Assembly: GCF_017355885.1 (NCBI RefSeq)
Contig: NZ_JAFEUU010000001.1
Span: 682,001 to 746,000, forward strand
DNA length: 64,000 nt
Direction of reading: 5' to 3'
From: Sabulicella rubraurantiaca
GTDB taxonomy: Bacteria > Pseudomonadota > Alphaproteobacteria > Acetobacterales > Acetobacteraceae
The notes under the pieces were generated by a model, which was given only the letters and a program-made list of their open reading frames with translations, did no database searches and was not told the origin of the DNA. Each line of letters begins with the position of its first letter. Positions within the stretch are counted from its first letter, which is position 1. The translations under genes were made by a program, and so were the position numbers. This document shows, piece by piece, positions 34,087-43,419 of this stretch.

Positions 34087-36113
34087 CAGGGTGTCCTCCG
34101 CGCGATCACCGCGCCTTCGGGGTCGAGGGTGGCGGTCCAGCCGGGGGCGATCCAGTGGGTGGCAAAGGCTTCCTCGATGATGGCGGGACCCTTTACCGCC
34201 ACCCCCTCCGCCAGAGCCTCACGCAGATGGACCGGCACCTCGCGCCAGTCGCCGCCTGTCCAAAGGCGCCGCGTGCCGGGGGCGGAAGCGCCGGGCGGGG
34301 TGTCGCGGCTTTCCTCCGGCTTGGGCAGGCGCCCGATGGCGCTGGCGCGCAGCGTCACAAGTTCGACGCGCTCGCTCTCATCGGCATAGGAGAAGCGGGC
34401 GCGATGCGTCTCGTGGAAGCGGGCGAGGAGCGGCGCGAGGGCGGGTGCCTCGGGCCAGGGGATCAGCAACTCGAAGGCTTGGCCGCGATAGCGGAGATCG
34501 GCGGCGATCTCCACGGCGCGCTGGTCTGGCTGGATGGCGTCGGCATCCAGCCGCGCCTGCGCGTCGACATGCAGCGCTGCCAGCGTCTCCTCGATCGCGG
34601 GGAGTGACGCTTCCTCCAGCGGCAGCAGGCGCGAGCGGGCGATGTCCTGCACGAGGTCGGCGAACATGATGCCGTAGGCGGAAAGCGTGCCCGGCTCGCG
34701 CGGGAACACCACCTCGGTCATGCCGAGCTCGTCGGCGACTTCGCAGGCATGGAGGCCGCCCGCGCCGCCGAAGGAGAGAAGCGCGAAGTCGCGCGGGTCC
34801 AACCCCTTCTCGAACAGGGAAAGGCGGACCGCGGCGGCAAGCTGTGTGTTGGTCACGCGCAGCACGCCTTCGGCAGCGGCTTCTGTGGAAAGGCCGAGCT
34901 TACCGCCGACGCGGGCCGCCATGACTTCGCGCGCGGCGTCCAGTTCCAGCCGCATCGCGCCGCCCAGGAAGAAATCGGGATCGAAGCGGCCCAGCACGGC
35001 ATTGGCGTCGGAAACGGTGGGTTCGGTTCCGCCGCGCCCGTAGCAGACCGGGCCGGGCCGGGCGCCGGCGCTGCGCGGTCCCACACTGAGTCGCCCGCCC
35101 GCATCCACAGCCGCGATGGAGCCGCCCCCTGAGCCGATCGTCCGCATCTCGACCATCGGCAGTCGAACCGGCAGCCGGTCCACCTCGCCCTGGGTGACGA
35201 GGCCGATCCGGTGGTCCTGCACGACCGAAACGTCAAAGGAGGTGCCGCCCATATCCACGGCGACGAGGTTCGGCCGGGCAAGGCGGCGCGAGAGCCGCTC
35301 CGCCGCCATCGCGCCGCCGGACGGGCCGGAAAGCAGCAGCCGCGCGGGCTGTTCCGCCGCCCGGTCCAGGCTGCACATGCCGCCATTGCTCTGCACCAGG
35401 AAAAGGCGCGGGGCGAAGCCGCCCTCGCCCAGCCGGGCCTTCAGCCGGTTCAGGTAGTTCTGCACCACCGGCATCAGCACCGCATTCAGCACGGTGGTGG
35501 AAAGGCGCTCATACTCCCGGATCTCGGGCGAGACCTCGGAGGAGAGGCTGACCGGCACGCTTAGTAGCGCCGCGCGCACCGCCTCGGCCAGGGCTTCCTC
35601 GTGCGCCGGATTGGCATAGGCGTGCAGCAGGCCGATCGCCACCGCCTCGGGCTCCAGCGCCCGCAGTCGCTCCATCAGGCCGTCCAGGCCGGAGAGCGGG
35701 ATCTCCACGCTGCCATCGGCGCGCAGACGTTCCGTGACGCCGAGGCGCCTGTCGCGCTCGATCAAGCAAGGAAATGGATCGGGGTCGAGGCGGTAAAGCT
35801 CGCGCCGGACGTGGCGGGTGATCTCCAGCACGTCCTCGAAACCCGCCGTCGTCAGCAGAACGCCACGCGCCAGCTTGCGCTCCAGCACCGCGTTGGTCGC
35901 GATGGTGGTGCCGTGAAGCAGCATCCCCACCTCGGAAAGCGAGAAGCCGAAGCGCGACGCCGCCTCCCGCACCCCGGTCATCAACCCTTCCGAGGGATCG
36001 GCCGGTGTGGTCGGGGTCTTGTGCGCCTGGACGCGTCCGTTGCGCGCATCAAGGATCTGCAGGTCGGTGAAGGTGCCGCCGATATCCACGGCGATGCGGA
36101 CGGGTTGGTTCAA
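34086..36113 (-). CDS. hyuA: Hydantoinase A / oxoprolinase-family ATPase subunit
   Basis: HyuA family protein of 675 residues with the actin-like ATP motif VDIGGTFTDLQ at the start, LLHGTTIATNAVLER, VDMGGTSFDVSVV, RTIGSGGGSIAAVDAGG and SFGGAGGLHACEVADELGM. Phosphorylates the substrate amide or carbonyl before hydrolysis by HyuB. It lies 18 bases after the TRAP large permease, so uptake and first step of catabolism are co-expressed. Confidence 0.92.
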   Translation of the reverse strand: MNQPVRIAVDIGGTFTDLQILDARNGRVQAHKTPTTPADPSEGLMTGVREAASRFGFSLSEVGMLLHGTTIATNAVLERKLARGVLLTTAGFEDVLEITRHVRRELYRLDPDPFPCLIERDRRLGVTERLRADGSVEIPLSGLDGLMERLRALEPEAVAIGLLHAYANPAHEEALAEAVRAALLSVPVSLSSEVSPEIREYERLSTTVLNAVLMPVVQNYLNRLKARLGEGGFAPRLFLVQSNGGMCSLDRAAEQPARLLLSGPSGGAMAAERLSRRLARPNLVAVDMGGTSFDVSVVQDHRIGLVTQGEVDRLPVRLPMVEMRTIGSGGGSIAAVDAGGRLSVGPRSAGARPGPVCYGRGGTEPTVSDANAVLGRFDPDFFLGGAMRLELDAAREVMAARVGGKLGLSTEAAAEGVLRVTNTQLAAAVRLSLFEKGLDPRDFALLSFGGAGGLHACEVADELGMTEVVFPREPGTLSAYGIMFADLVQDIARSRLLPLEEASLPAIEETLAALHVDAQARLDADAIQPDQRAVEIAADLRYRGQAFELLIPWPEAPALAPLLARFHETHRARFSYADESERVELVTLRASAIGRLPKPEESRDTPPGASAPGTRRLWTGGDWREVPVHLREALAEGVAVKGPAIIEEAFATHWIAPGWTATLDPEGAVIARRTP

Positions 36114-36131
36114 TTCCGGCTCCGGCGCTGC

Positions 36132-37496
36132 TCAGCCCAACACCCCTGGCAGCCAGAGCGCGATCCCGGGAAAGACCAGCAGCAGCAGCACGGCCAGGAG
36201 ATAGGCGAGGAGAAAGGGCATCACGCCCAGGAAGACATCGGTGATGGGTCCAGGCTTCGGGCGCATCCCCTGCAACACGTACATCACGGTTCCGTCAGGC
36301 GGCGAGATCTGCGCGATCTCGACCAGCATGGTGATGATGACGCCGAACCAGATCGGGTCGTAGCCCAGCGCCACCACCACCGGAAAGATGACGGGCGTAG
36401 TGGTGATGATCATGGAGAAGCCCTCCATGAAGGTGCCGAGGGCGAAGTACAGCCCGATGATGCACAGCATGACCGCCCAGGGCGGCAGCGGCATCTCGGC
36501 GATCATCGCGGCCAGGGCCTGCGGCACGTTGATCGTGGTCAGGATGTAGTTGAGCAGGAAGGCGCCGAACAGGATCAGCCCCAGCAGCGCGGTGTTGCGC
36601 GCCGTTGCCTCCGCGCTCTCGTTCAGCAGGCGGAAGGACAGGCGGCGCTCGATGGCAGCGAAGAGCATGGCGCCCGTGACGCCCAGCGCCGCAGCCTCGG
36701 TGGGGGTGGCCCAGCCGGCATAGATGCTGCCCAGCACCAGCAGAATCAGCAGCACCGTGGGCAGGAGATTCCACAGAGCCCGCAGCTTGAGCGCCAGCGG
36801 CACAGGAGGAGGCTTCTCCAGCGGGTTCCGCAGGCCGTGCAGGAAGATCAGCAGCAGGAACAAGCCGGTCACCAGCAGGGAGGGCAGAAGCGCCGCGATG
36901 TAGAGGGCGCCGACGCTGGTCTCGGTGATCAGCCCATAGATGATGAAGGTGATGCCCGGCGGAATCAGGTTGCCGAGCGCGCCGCCCGCCGCCAGCGACC
37001 CGAGCACCCAGCGCTGGTTGTATTGCGTGTCCTGGAAATAGGGCAGCGCCACGCTGCCCATGGTCGCCGCCGTAGCGACGGAGGAGCCGCTGATGGCGCT
37101 GAACACGGCGCAGGAAACGATGTTGGTGTGCAGCACCCCGCCGGGCAGCCGGTTCAGCCAGAGGTTCAGCGCGCTGTAGAGGCGCCCCGAAAGCCCGGAG
37201 CGAAGCAGGATCTCGCCCATCAGCAGGAAGAGCGGCACCGCCACGAGAACGTAGTTGGAGGACGGTCCCCACAACGTCTGTCCGGCGAACATCCACCAGG
37301 GTCGGTCGCTGAACAGGAAGCCGACAAGGAAGGCCAGCACGCCTAGCACGGCGGCGATATGAACCCCCGCCCCGAAGAATACGATGAAGATGCCGACCAG
37401 CATCAGAATCTCGGCCAGCGGCAGGGCCGAGGTGCCGGATGCGGCGGCGAACAGCAATGCGCCGAGAAGCCCCAGCAGAAAGACGATTGCGATCAT
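36132..37496 (-). CDS. TRAP transporter large permease (DctM type)
   Basis: DctM family permease of 454 residues, about 12 hydrophobic helices, with SGSSVATAATMGSVALP and LGNLIPPGITFIIYGLITETSVG as the conserved substrate-site helices. It imports organic acids with Na+ or H+ symport. Overlaps dctQ-like gene (start 37496, stop 37493) in the order P-Q-M. Confidence 0.93.
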   Translation of the reverse strand: MIAIVFLLGLLGALLFAAASGTSALPLAEILMLVGIFIVFFGAGVHIAAVLGVLAFLVGFLFSDRPWWMFAGQTLWGPSSNYVLVAVPLFLLMGEILLRSGLSGRLYSALNLWLNRLPGGVLHTNIVSCAVFSAISGSSVATAATMGSVALPYFQDTQYNQRWVLGSLAAGGALGNLIPPGITFIIYGLITETSVGALYIAALLPSLLVTGLFLLLIFLHGLRNPLEKPPPVPLALKLRALWNLLPTVLLILLVLGSIYAGWATPTEAAALGVTGAMLFAAIERRLSFRLLNESAEATARNTALLGLILFGAFLLNYILTTINVPQALAAMIAEMPLPPWAVMLCIIGLYFALGTFMEGFSMIITTTPVIFPVVVALGYDPIWFGVIITMLVEIAQISPPDGTVMYVLQGMRPKPGPITDVFLGVMPFLLAYLLAVLLLLVFPGIALWLPGVLG

Positions 37497-38089
37497 CCGC
37501 CGCGCGCCATCCGGACGGCTTCCAGCGCCTCTTCCGTCTCATCCTGCAAGGAGCGGGACCCCAGCATCCGGTCCAGCTCCCCCGGCTGCCCGGCGAGCAA
37601 TGCCAGCAGCGACTCAAGCAGCAGCACGGCACACATCAGCACGAAGGCGGCGATGCCCACGCCCCAGATCCCCTGCGGCCAGATCAGCGGAATGCGAAGG
37701 GCCGAGTTGTCATGCGCGTCGAACAATGCGCTCTCCTCCCAAAGCGACCAGGCGGCCCAGGCGCAGAACAGGGCGAAGCCCATCAGCAGCAAGAGGGAGA
37801 GAAGGTGCAGCGGCGCGCGGACCCGCACCGGCAGCTGGTTCAGCAGCACGTCCACCCGGATATGCGCCCGCCGCGCCAGGGTGTGCGCCAAGGCCCAGGC
37901 AATGCCGCAGGCCAGCATGTAGCCCGTCACCTCCACCGTCGCGGCGCTGGAAACGCCGAAGACGTTGCGACCGATGATGTCGCCCGTGACGAAGATGGCG
38001 CAGAGCACGTAGTTCCATCCGGCGAGGTAGGCCATCAGGGCGGCCAGCGCCGCCACGGCGCGGCGAAGACCCGTGGCGGCGCGCAGCAC
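37493..38089 (-). CDS. TRAP transporter small permease (DctQ type)
   Basis: DctQ family protein of 198 residues with four hydrophobic helices (AGWNYVLCAIFVTGDIIGRNVFG, LSLLLLMGFALFCAWAAWSLW). C-terminal tail is charged. It lies three bases after the receptor gene and overlaps the large permease. Confidence 0.9.
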   Translation of the reverse strand: MLRAATGLRRAVAALAALMAYLAGWNYVLCAIFVTGDIIGRNVFGVSSAATVEVTGYMLACGIAWALAHTLARRAHIRVDVLLNQLPVRVRAPLHLLSLLLLMGFALFCAWAAWSLWEESALFDAHDNSALRIPLIWPQGIWGVGIAAFVLMCAVLLLESLLALLAGQPGELDRMLGSRSLQDETEEALEAVRMARGG

Positions 38090-38092
38090 CCC

Positions 38093-39160
38093 TCAGCCCC
38101 CGAAGCGGATGCCGTTCAGGGGCGCGACCACCTGGTTGTAGACCTCGCCGCAGCGAGCGCCGCAGCGGCGTACCCAGCCGGGCAGCACCACCTGCTCGAA
38201 GATGCGGCGCGTCTCGGCGCGGTCGGCCTCGGTGGCCTTCACCTCGGTCATCGGACGGGTGGCGAGCTGGTGGATCTTGCATGCCTCGCGGTTGCCGATG
38301 TTGCAGTCGATGCCGTCGCGAGTCGCTTCGGCGCCCAGCGCCCATTGCCGGTCGCTGACCTCGCGGAAGGTGCGCTCGATCAGTTCGCGCACGGCAGGCT
38401 CCTGACGGTTCAGCCAGGACACGTTCACGATGTAGGCGGCGACCGCCCAGCTCACCGGCAGGTCGGAGATGTGGGTCGAAACCTCGGGCCAGCGCGCGGC
38501 GGCGCCGGAGCCGCTGCCGGTGATGGCGCAGTCCACCACGCCACGCTCCAGCGCCGAATACACCTCGGGGAAGCCGATGGAGGTGGGCTGCGCTCCCAGC
38601 GCGTTGAAGAAATCCACCAGCGAGTTGCCGAAGGTGCGGATGCGGCGCCCGCGCAGATCGGCGAGGCTGGTGAAGGGCTGCCGGCAGAACACCACCTGCG
38701 CCGGGAAGGGATAAGTGGCGATGATGCGCGTGCCGAAGCGCTCCATGTCTCGGTTCGCCACCGGCACCATTGCGTCTGCGATTCGCCGCGCCAGGTTGAT
38801 GTCGGGGGCAAGGCCCGAAAGGTCGATGCCGTCCAGGATCGGCACGTCGCCCGAGAGGGTGGTCAGCGTCCCCGCGCCGATCTCCGCCTGGCCCGAGCGG
38901 ACGAGGCGCACGATCTCGGTCCCACTCAGATTGCGCTCGGCATGTGTGGCCAGCGTGACCTCGATGCGGCCATTGCTGGCTGCCCGCAGCCCGTCGCGGA
39001 TCAGCGGCTGATCCACCCGCGTGTATTGCGGCTGGGTCGGCAATGGCTGGGTGATCGCCGTGACGGCGATGCGCGGGCCGGGCGGAATGGGCGCCTGGGC
39101 AAAGGCGGGCAGCGCCAGTGAAGCGAGCAACGCGCCCCCGAGAAGCATCGAACGGAACAT
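38093..39160 (-). CDS. TRAP transporter substrate-binding protein (DctP type)
   Basis: Periplasmic receptor of 355 residues with signal peptide MFRSMLLGGALLASLALPAFAQ, then the DctP block GRIEVTLA, LVRSGQAEIGAG, FTSLADLRGRRIRTFGNSLVDFFNALGAQPTSIGFPEVYSALERGVVDC. The Arg in GRRIRTFGN contacts a carboxylate ligand in this family. GAGGAGG precedes ATG 39160; longer open frame is a shadow. First gene of the nine-kilobase minus-strand operon; four cysteines near the C-terminus (CNIGNREAC, CGARC) may form disulfides. Confidence 0.92.
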   Translation of the reverse strand: MFRSMLLGGALLASLALPAFAQAPIPPGPRIAVTAITQPLPTQPQYTRVDQPLIRDGLRAASNGRIEVTLATHAERNLSGTEIVRLVRSGQAEIGAGTLTTLSGDVPILDGIDLSGLAPDINLARRIADAMVPVANRDMERFGTRIIATYPFPAQVVFCRQPFTSLADLRGRRIRTFGNSLVDFFNALGAQPTSIGFPEVYSALERGVVDCAITGSGSGAAARWPEVSTHISDLPVSWAVAAYIVNVSWLNRQEPAVRELIERTFREVSDRQWALGAEATRDGIDCNIGNREACKIHQLATRPMTEVKATEADRAETRRIFEQVVLPGWVRRCGARCGEVYNQVVAPLNGIRFGG

Positions 39161-39254
39161 GCAGCCTCCTCTTCGGTCTTGATGCCGAGGATGGGAGGCA
39201 GCATGGCACGGATGGGCGGCGCCGCCAGAGGGGGCGTTTCGCCGCTTGTGCCGG

Positions 39255-40193
39255 TCAGCGCCGCCCTGCCCAGGGGTTGGGCTGCGCCCAGGGGCTTCTT
39301 GCCTGCGGCCTGGGCGGCGGCGGGCGGAAGGAGGGCTGGGAGGGTGGCAGCGCGCCGCCGTCACGCATCGCCATGAGTCGCGCGACCCGCTCCTCCGTCG
39401 GTGGGTGGGTGCTGAACAGGCTGTCCATGCGAAGCCCGGCCAGCGGGTTCACGATGAACATGTGCGCGGTCGCGGGATTGGCCTCCGCGCGCTCGTTCAC
39501 CATGCCGTGCTTGTAGCTCTCCAGCTTGTTCAGGGCGCTGGCGAGCCAGGCAGGGTCGCCGCAGATGCGCGCTCCCTCCGCATCCGCCTCGTATTCGCGG
39601 GACCGGCTGATGGCGGTCTGCACCAGCATCGCCGCGATGGGCGCAAGGATCATCGCCAAGAGGCCGAAGAGCGGGTTCACCCGCCGCTCGCCGCCGCGGC
39701 CCATCAGGAAGCCGAACTGCGCGATCCAGCCAATGGCGCCGGCGATGGTCGCGGTCACAGCCATGATCAGCGTATCGCGGTGCTTGATGTGGGCCAGCTC
39801 GTGCGCGACGACCCCAGCGACCTCCCGCTCATCCATCATGTCCAGGAGGCCACTGTTCACCGCCACCGCCCCCTTCTCGGGGGAGCGGCCGGTGGCGAAG
39901 GCGTTGGGCTGGTTCTCGTGAATGACGTAGAGGGCGGGCATGGGAATGCCGGCACGCTGCGCCAGCCCCTGCACCATGGAGTGAAGCTGCGGCGCCTCGG
40001 CCGGGCCGACCGGCTGGGCATTGTGCATCCGCAGCACCATGGCGTCGCTGCCCCACCAGGCGAAGAGGTTCATCGCGCCGGCCACCGCCAGAGCGACGAG
40101 TGCACCCTGCTGGCCGCCCAAGGCCCAGCCGACGCCCATGAAGAGCGCGGTCAGCGCCGCAAGCAGCACCATGGTGCGGAAATAGCCACGCAT
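39255..40193 (-). CDS. htpX: HtpX, membrane zinc metalloprotease (M48)
   Basis: HtpX-like protease of 312 residues for inner-membrane quality control. HELAHIKH (H131, E132, H135) is the zinc site, with E in [12 protein letters not shown] as the third ligand; two N-terminal and two central membrane helices. Start ATG 40193 is preferred to the GTG at 40202 because AGGAGG directly abuts the GTG but is nine bases from the ATG. Proline-rich C-terminal tail. Divergent from the SDHAF4-like gene. Confidence 0.93.
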   Translation of the reverse strand: MRGYFRTMVLLAALTALFMGVGWALGGQQGALVALAVAGAMNLFAWWGSDAMVLRMHNAQPVGPAEAPQLHSMVQGLAQRAGIPMPALYVIHENQPNAFATGRSPEKGAVAVNSGLLDMMDEREVAGVVAHELAHIKHRDTLIMAVTATIAGAIGWIAQFGFLMGRGGERRVNPLFGLLAMILAPIAAMLVQTAISRSREYEADAEGARICGDPAWLASALNKLESYKHGMVNERAEANPATAHMFIVNPLAGLRMDSLFSTHPPTEERVARLMAMRDGGALPPSQPSFRPPPPRPQARSPWAQPNPWAGRR

Positions 40194-40284
40194 CCCGTCC
40201 ACCCTCCTGTGTCAGCCTCCCAACGAGATAGGGAGGCCCGGGCTGCGATACAGCGCCCTTCCCTTCGGAGGCAGGCCGCGCCAC

Positions 40285-40482
40285 ATGGCAGGGATGGACC
40301 AGGATCAGGACCCGAAGCCGCCCTACCCCTCCGGCAAGCCGCGCAGCGCGCCGCCGCTGACGAAGCTGAACCGGCCGCAGCGCCCTTTCTCCGACCCGAA
40401 GGTGGAGGAGGATGGGCCGAGCGGGCCGGAGCCGACCCGCTACAATGATTGGGAGCGGAAAGGCCGCGTCAGCGACTTCTGA
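40285..40482 (+). CDS. SDHAF4-like protein (DUF1674)
   Basis: Small protein of 65 residues ending in GPEPTRYNDWERKGRVSDF, the signature of DUF1674, the family of succinate dehydrogenase assembly factor 4, which binds flavinylated SdhA before holoenzyme assembly. The N-terminal half is Pro/Lys-rich and low complexity. Typical of alphaproteobacteria and mitochondria. Its TGA lies in a palindrome shared with ychF. Confidence 0.88.
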   Translation: MAGMDQDQDPKPPYPSGKPRSAPPLTKLNRPQRPFSDPKVEEDGPSGPEPTRYNDWERKGRVSDF

Positions 40483-40496
40483 CCCGCCGGGTCAGA
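40478..40496. terminator. Perfect palindrome containing both convergent stop codons (SDHAF4-like / ychF)
   Basis: TCTGACCC (40478-40485), loop GCC, GGGTCAGA (40489-40496). The plus-strand TGA (40480-40482) and the ychF TGA (minus, 40494-40492) are mirror images inside the stem. No T-run. Confidence 0.55.
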
Positions 40497-41586
40497 CGTT
40501 GAAGCGGAACAGCATCACGTCCCCGTCCTTCACGACATAGGACTTGCCCTCGACGCGCATCTTGCCGGCTTCCTTGGCGCCCTGCTCGCCGTTCAGCGCG
40601 ACGTAGTCGTCATAGGCGATCGTCTCGGCGGCGATGAAGCCGCGCTCGAAATCGCCATGGATGACGCCGGCGGCCTGGGGCGCGGTCATGCCGCGGGTGA
40701 TCGTCCAGGCCCGCGTTTCCTTTGGCCCGACCGTGAAATAGGTGATGAGGCCGAGCAGGTCGTGCCCGGCGCGGATCACGCGGTCCAGGCCGGAATCGGA
40801 CAGGCCGAGCCCCTCCAGAAACTCCTTGCGATCGCCCTCGTCCATCTGAGCGATCTCGGCCTCGATGGCCGCGCTGACGACGACGGCCTTCGCGTTGTTC
40901 GCCTTGGCGAACTCCATGACCTTGGCGCTGTGGGCGTTGCCGTCCGCTGCGTTCCCTTCCTCCACGTTGCAGACGTAGAGGACAGGCTTGGTGGTCATGA
41001 GGCCGAGGCGCGAGGCGGCCGTCTCCTCGCCCTTCGGCACGGCGGTTCGCGCGGCGCGGCCTTCCTGCAGCGCGGGGATCAGCGCCTCGATCAGGGAAAG
41101 CTGCTGCGCCGCCTCCTTGTCATTGCCGCGCGCCTTCTTCTGCAGGGCGGGCACGCGCTTCTCCAAAGAGTCGAGATCGGCAAGCATCAACTCGGTCTCG
41201 ATGATCTCCATGTCGCGCAGCGGGTCCACGCTGCCCTCGACGTGGGTGACGTCGCCATCCTCGAAGCAGCGCAGCACGTGGACGATGGCGTCCACCTCAC
41301 GGATGTTGCCGAGGAACTGGTTGCCCAGTCCCTCCCCCTTCGAGGCGCCGCGCACGAGGCCGGCGATGTCCACGAATTCCAGGCTGGTGGGCACGATCTT
41401 CTGCGACTTGCCGATGCGCGACAGCACCTCGAGGCGCGGGTCGGGCACGGCGACGCGGCCCACATTGGGCTCGATGGTGCAGAAGGGGTAGTTGGCGGCC
41501 TGCGCTGCGACGGTCTGCGTCAGCGCATTGAATAGGGTGGACTTGCCGACATTCGGCAGGCCCACGATTCCGCAATTGAAACCCAT
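40492..41586 (-). CDS. ychF: YchF, redox-regulated OBG-family ATPase
   Basis: YchF of 364 residues. G1 [34 protein letters not shown], and NVEE in place of NKxD (CNVEEGN), the reason this family uses ATP. The C-terminal TGS-like domain ends in [15 protein letters not shown]-type sequence ([16 protein letters not shown]). It binds the ribosome and is linked to stress response. Overlaps an Ala-rich gene by one base and is in the pth operon, the common bacterial arrangement. Confidence 0.96.
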   Translation of the reverse strand: MGFNCGIVGLPNVGKSTLFNALTQTVAAQAANYPFCTIEPNVGRVAVPDPRLEVLSRIGKSQKIVPTSLEFVDIAGLVRGASKGEGLGNQFLGNIREVDAIVHVLRCFEDGDVTHVEGSVDPLRDMEIIETELMLADLDSLEKRVPALQKKARGNDKEAAQQLSLIEALIPALQEGRAARTAVPKGEETAASRLGLMTTKPVLYVCNVEEGNAADGNAHSAKVMEFAKANNAKAVVVSAAIEAEIAQMDEGDRKEFLEGLGLSDSGLDRVIRAGHDLLGLITYFTVGPKETRAWTITRGMTAPQAAGVIHGDFERGFIAAETIAYDDYVALNGEQGAKEAGKMRVEGKSYVVKDGDVMLFRFNV

Positions 41587-42044
41587 TAACCTTGTCCCTT
41601 CTCCAGCGCGCCCACCAGCTCCTGCACCCGAATGGCGGCGGCAATGCGTGCGGAGGCATCGTCGGTCGGCAAGGACAGGGCGGCGGCACGCAGCGCCGGG
41701 ACCAGCCCGGCGATGTTCATTCCCAGACGCTTCGCAGCCTCCGTGAGGCGGGCGGCGATGGAGGCCGCCTCGCCGCCCGGGCCAACGATCTCAGCGGCCT
41801 CCAGCAGAAGCGCGGCGCGGCTGGCCGCCTCGGCGGCGGCGAGCGAGACGGCGCGGGCGCGCCGCATGTCAGAAAGCGGCCCGGCATCGGTGGGTCCGGG
41901 CAGGCAGGCGCGCAGCCCGGCGGCCGCCTGCGCCTCGGTTGCCGCGAAGCCGCGCAGCGCCTGCGCCAGGGCGGCGGCGGCGTTGAGCAGGTCGCCCTCG
42001 CCGGGTCCGCCGAAATATTCCTCGATCACCAGGGGTTCGGTCAT
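41586..42044 (-). CDS. Uncharacterised alanine-rich helical protein
   Basis: Unrecognised protein of 152 residues, mostly predicted helix, very Ala/Glu-rich ([49 protein letters not shown]), with no signal peptide or membrane helix. One-base overlap with ychF and four-base overlap with pth show it is translated in this operon. Codon use is like its neighbours. It could be a small helical-bundle accessory protein; no function is assigned. Confidence 0.7.
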   Translation of the reverse strand: MTEPLVIEEYFGGPGEGDLLNAAAALAQALRGFAATEAQAAAGLRACLPGPTDAGPLSDMRRARAVSLAAAEAASRAALLLEAAEIVGPGGEAASIAARLTEAAKRLGMNIAGLVPALRAAALSLPTDDASARIAAAIRVQELVGALEKGQG

Positions 42045-42607
42045 CGCACGGCCTCCGCGACACGGGTCATGAAATCCTCTGCGCGCCCTTCGGCCAGCAG
42101 CGGCGCGTGGTCCGCCAGCGCGTCCAGCAGCGGCCCGACCCAGGTCTCGTCCTTGGCAAAATTGCCGAGCACGTGCCCGGTAACGCGGTCCTTGTGGCCA
42201 GGATGACCGATGCCCAGTCGCACCCGGCCGAAATCCGCCGTGCCGAAGGCGCGCTGCATGTCGCGCAGCCCGTTATGCCCGGCCGTGCCGCCGCCCTGCT
42301 TCACCCGCACCTTGCCGGGGGCGAGGTCCAGCTCATCGTGCCAAGCGGTGACCTCGGCCGGTGGAATCTTGTGGAAGGCGCAGGCGGCCTGCACCGAATC
42401 ACCCGAGGCATTCATGTAGGTCTGCGGCTTGAGCAGGAGCAGGCGCTCCCGACCCAGCGTCACCTCGGTGACCTCGCCCTTGAATTTCTGCCGCCACGGG
42501 GGCGCCCCGTGGCGGCGGGCCATGGCGTCGATCGCCATGAAGCCGATGTTGTGACGCTGCCGCGCGTGCTCGGGGCCGGGATTACCCAGCCCGACCCAGA
42601 GTCGCAT
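42041..42607 (-). CDS. pth: Peptidyl-tRNA hydrolase
   Basis: Pth of 188 residues. GLGNPGPEHARQRHNIGF contains the catalytic H19; KPQTYMNASG and HDELDLAPGKVRVKQGGGTAGHNGL carry the acidic partner and substrate-binding residues. It recycles peptidyl-tRNA released from ribosomes. It is six bases after rplY, the usual rplY-pth-ychF order. Confidence 0.97.
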   Translation of the reverse strand: MRLWVGLGNPGPEHARQRHNIGFMAIDAMARRHGAPPWRQKFKGEVTEVTLGRERLLLLKPQTYMNASGDSVQAACAFHKIPPAEVTAWHDELDLAPGKVRVKQGGGTAGHNGLRDMQRAFGTADFGRVRLGIGHPGHKDRVTGHVLGNFAKDETWVGPLLDALADHAPLLAEGRAEDFMTRVAEAVR

Positions 42608-42613
42608 GGCGCG

Positions 42614-43288
42614 TTACTTCTTCTTCGCGGGCGCCTTGGCAGCGGCGCCAGCCTGCGGCGCCTTCTGCTTGGTCGCCTCGGGCGGCGGGGGAACGGCCAC
42701 CGGGCCCGTGTCCTCGTCCACCGTCGGCGGGGCGATGGTCGCCACCACGAAGTCGCGGCCGCTGATCACAGGACGGGCGCCGGCCTTGTCCTGCACCACG
42801 GACCAGCGCAGCGAATCACCGATCTTCGCCTCGGCGAGGTTGATCACGAAGCTCTCCGGCACCGCGTCCACGGCGGCGTGGACTTCGACCTCACGGCGGA
42901 CGACGTTCAGCACGCCGCCGGCCTTGATGCCCGGGCACTCTTCCTCGTTCAGGAAGGTGACGGGCACCTTCACGCGGATGCGCGCGCCGGGGGCGAGGCG
43001 CTGGAAATCGATATGGATGGGGCGGTCCGAGACGGGGTCGAACTGCACGTCGCGCATCAGGGTGCGGACGGTCGGGCCGTCGGTCACCGCCACCTCATAA
43101 AGGGAGGACTGCCAGCCACCCTTTTGCAGTTCCTTCATGATCACGCGCGGGTCGAGGGCGATCAGCGTCGCCTCCTCCTTCGCGCCATAGATCACGCCGG
43201 GGACAAGCCCCTCTCGCCGGGTCGCGCGCGCCGCCCCCTTACCGGCACGCCCGCGCGCCGCAGCCTCGATCCGAACGGTCTGGACCAT
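42614..43288 (-). CDS. rplY: 50S ribosomal protein L25 / general stress protein Ctc
   Basis: L25/Ctc of 224 residues. N-terminal 5S-rRNA-binding domain (RAGKGAARATRREGLVPGVIYG) and C-terminal TL5-type beta domain (VPVTFLNEEECPGIKAGGVLNVVRREVEV) are both present, ending in an Ala/Pro/Lys tail (AKAPAKKK). It binds 5S rRNA. First gene of the rplY-pth-unknown-ychF operon; its promoter should lie in the 131-base gap upstream. Confidence 0.95.
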   Translation of the reverse strand: MVQTVRIEAAARGRAGKGAARATRREGLVPGVIYGAKEEATLIALDPRVIMKELQKGGWQSSLYEVAVTDGPTVRTLMRDVQFDPVSDRPIHIDFQRLAPGARIRVKVPVTFLNEEECPGIKAGGVLNVVRREVEVHAAVDAVPESFVINLAEAKIGDSLRWSVVQDKAGARPVISGRDFVVATIAPPTVDEDTGPVAVPPPPEATKQKAPQAGAAAKAPAKKK

Positions 43289-43345
43289 GCTACATATTCC
43301 TCTTCGCGGTGTGTTGCTTCCGTGGGGGAATGCCCAAACGGAAAC

Positions 43346-43369
43346 AGGCGGCCTCCAGGGGTGCCGCCT
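43346..43369 (-). terminator. Hairpin after the exported-protein gene
   Basis: On the minus strand AGGCGGC (43369-43363), ten-base loop, GCCGCCT (43352-43346), followed by TGTTTCCGTTT. A seven-base stem with a weak T-rich tail, 50 bases past the stop of the exported protein gene and upstream of rplY. Confidence 0.45.
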
Positions 43370-43419
43370 CGCCGCGGGTTCTAGGCGGAACGGGGCGCGG
43401 GCGCAACCTCAGCCCCGCG

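Noticed and set aside
35601-37346. 581-codon plus-strand frame opposite hyuA and dctM
   Set aside because: Gln/His/Arg-rich composition is the antisense of hydrophobic membrane segments; no domain is seen.
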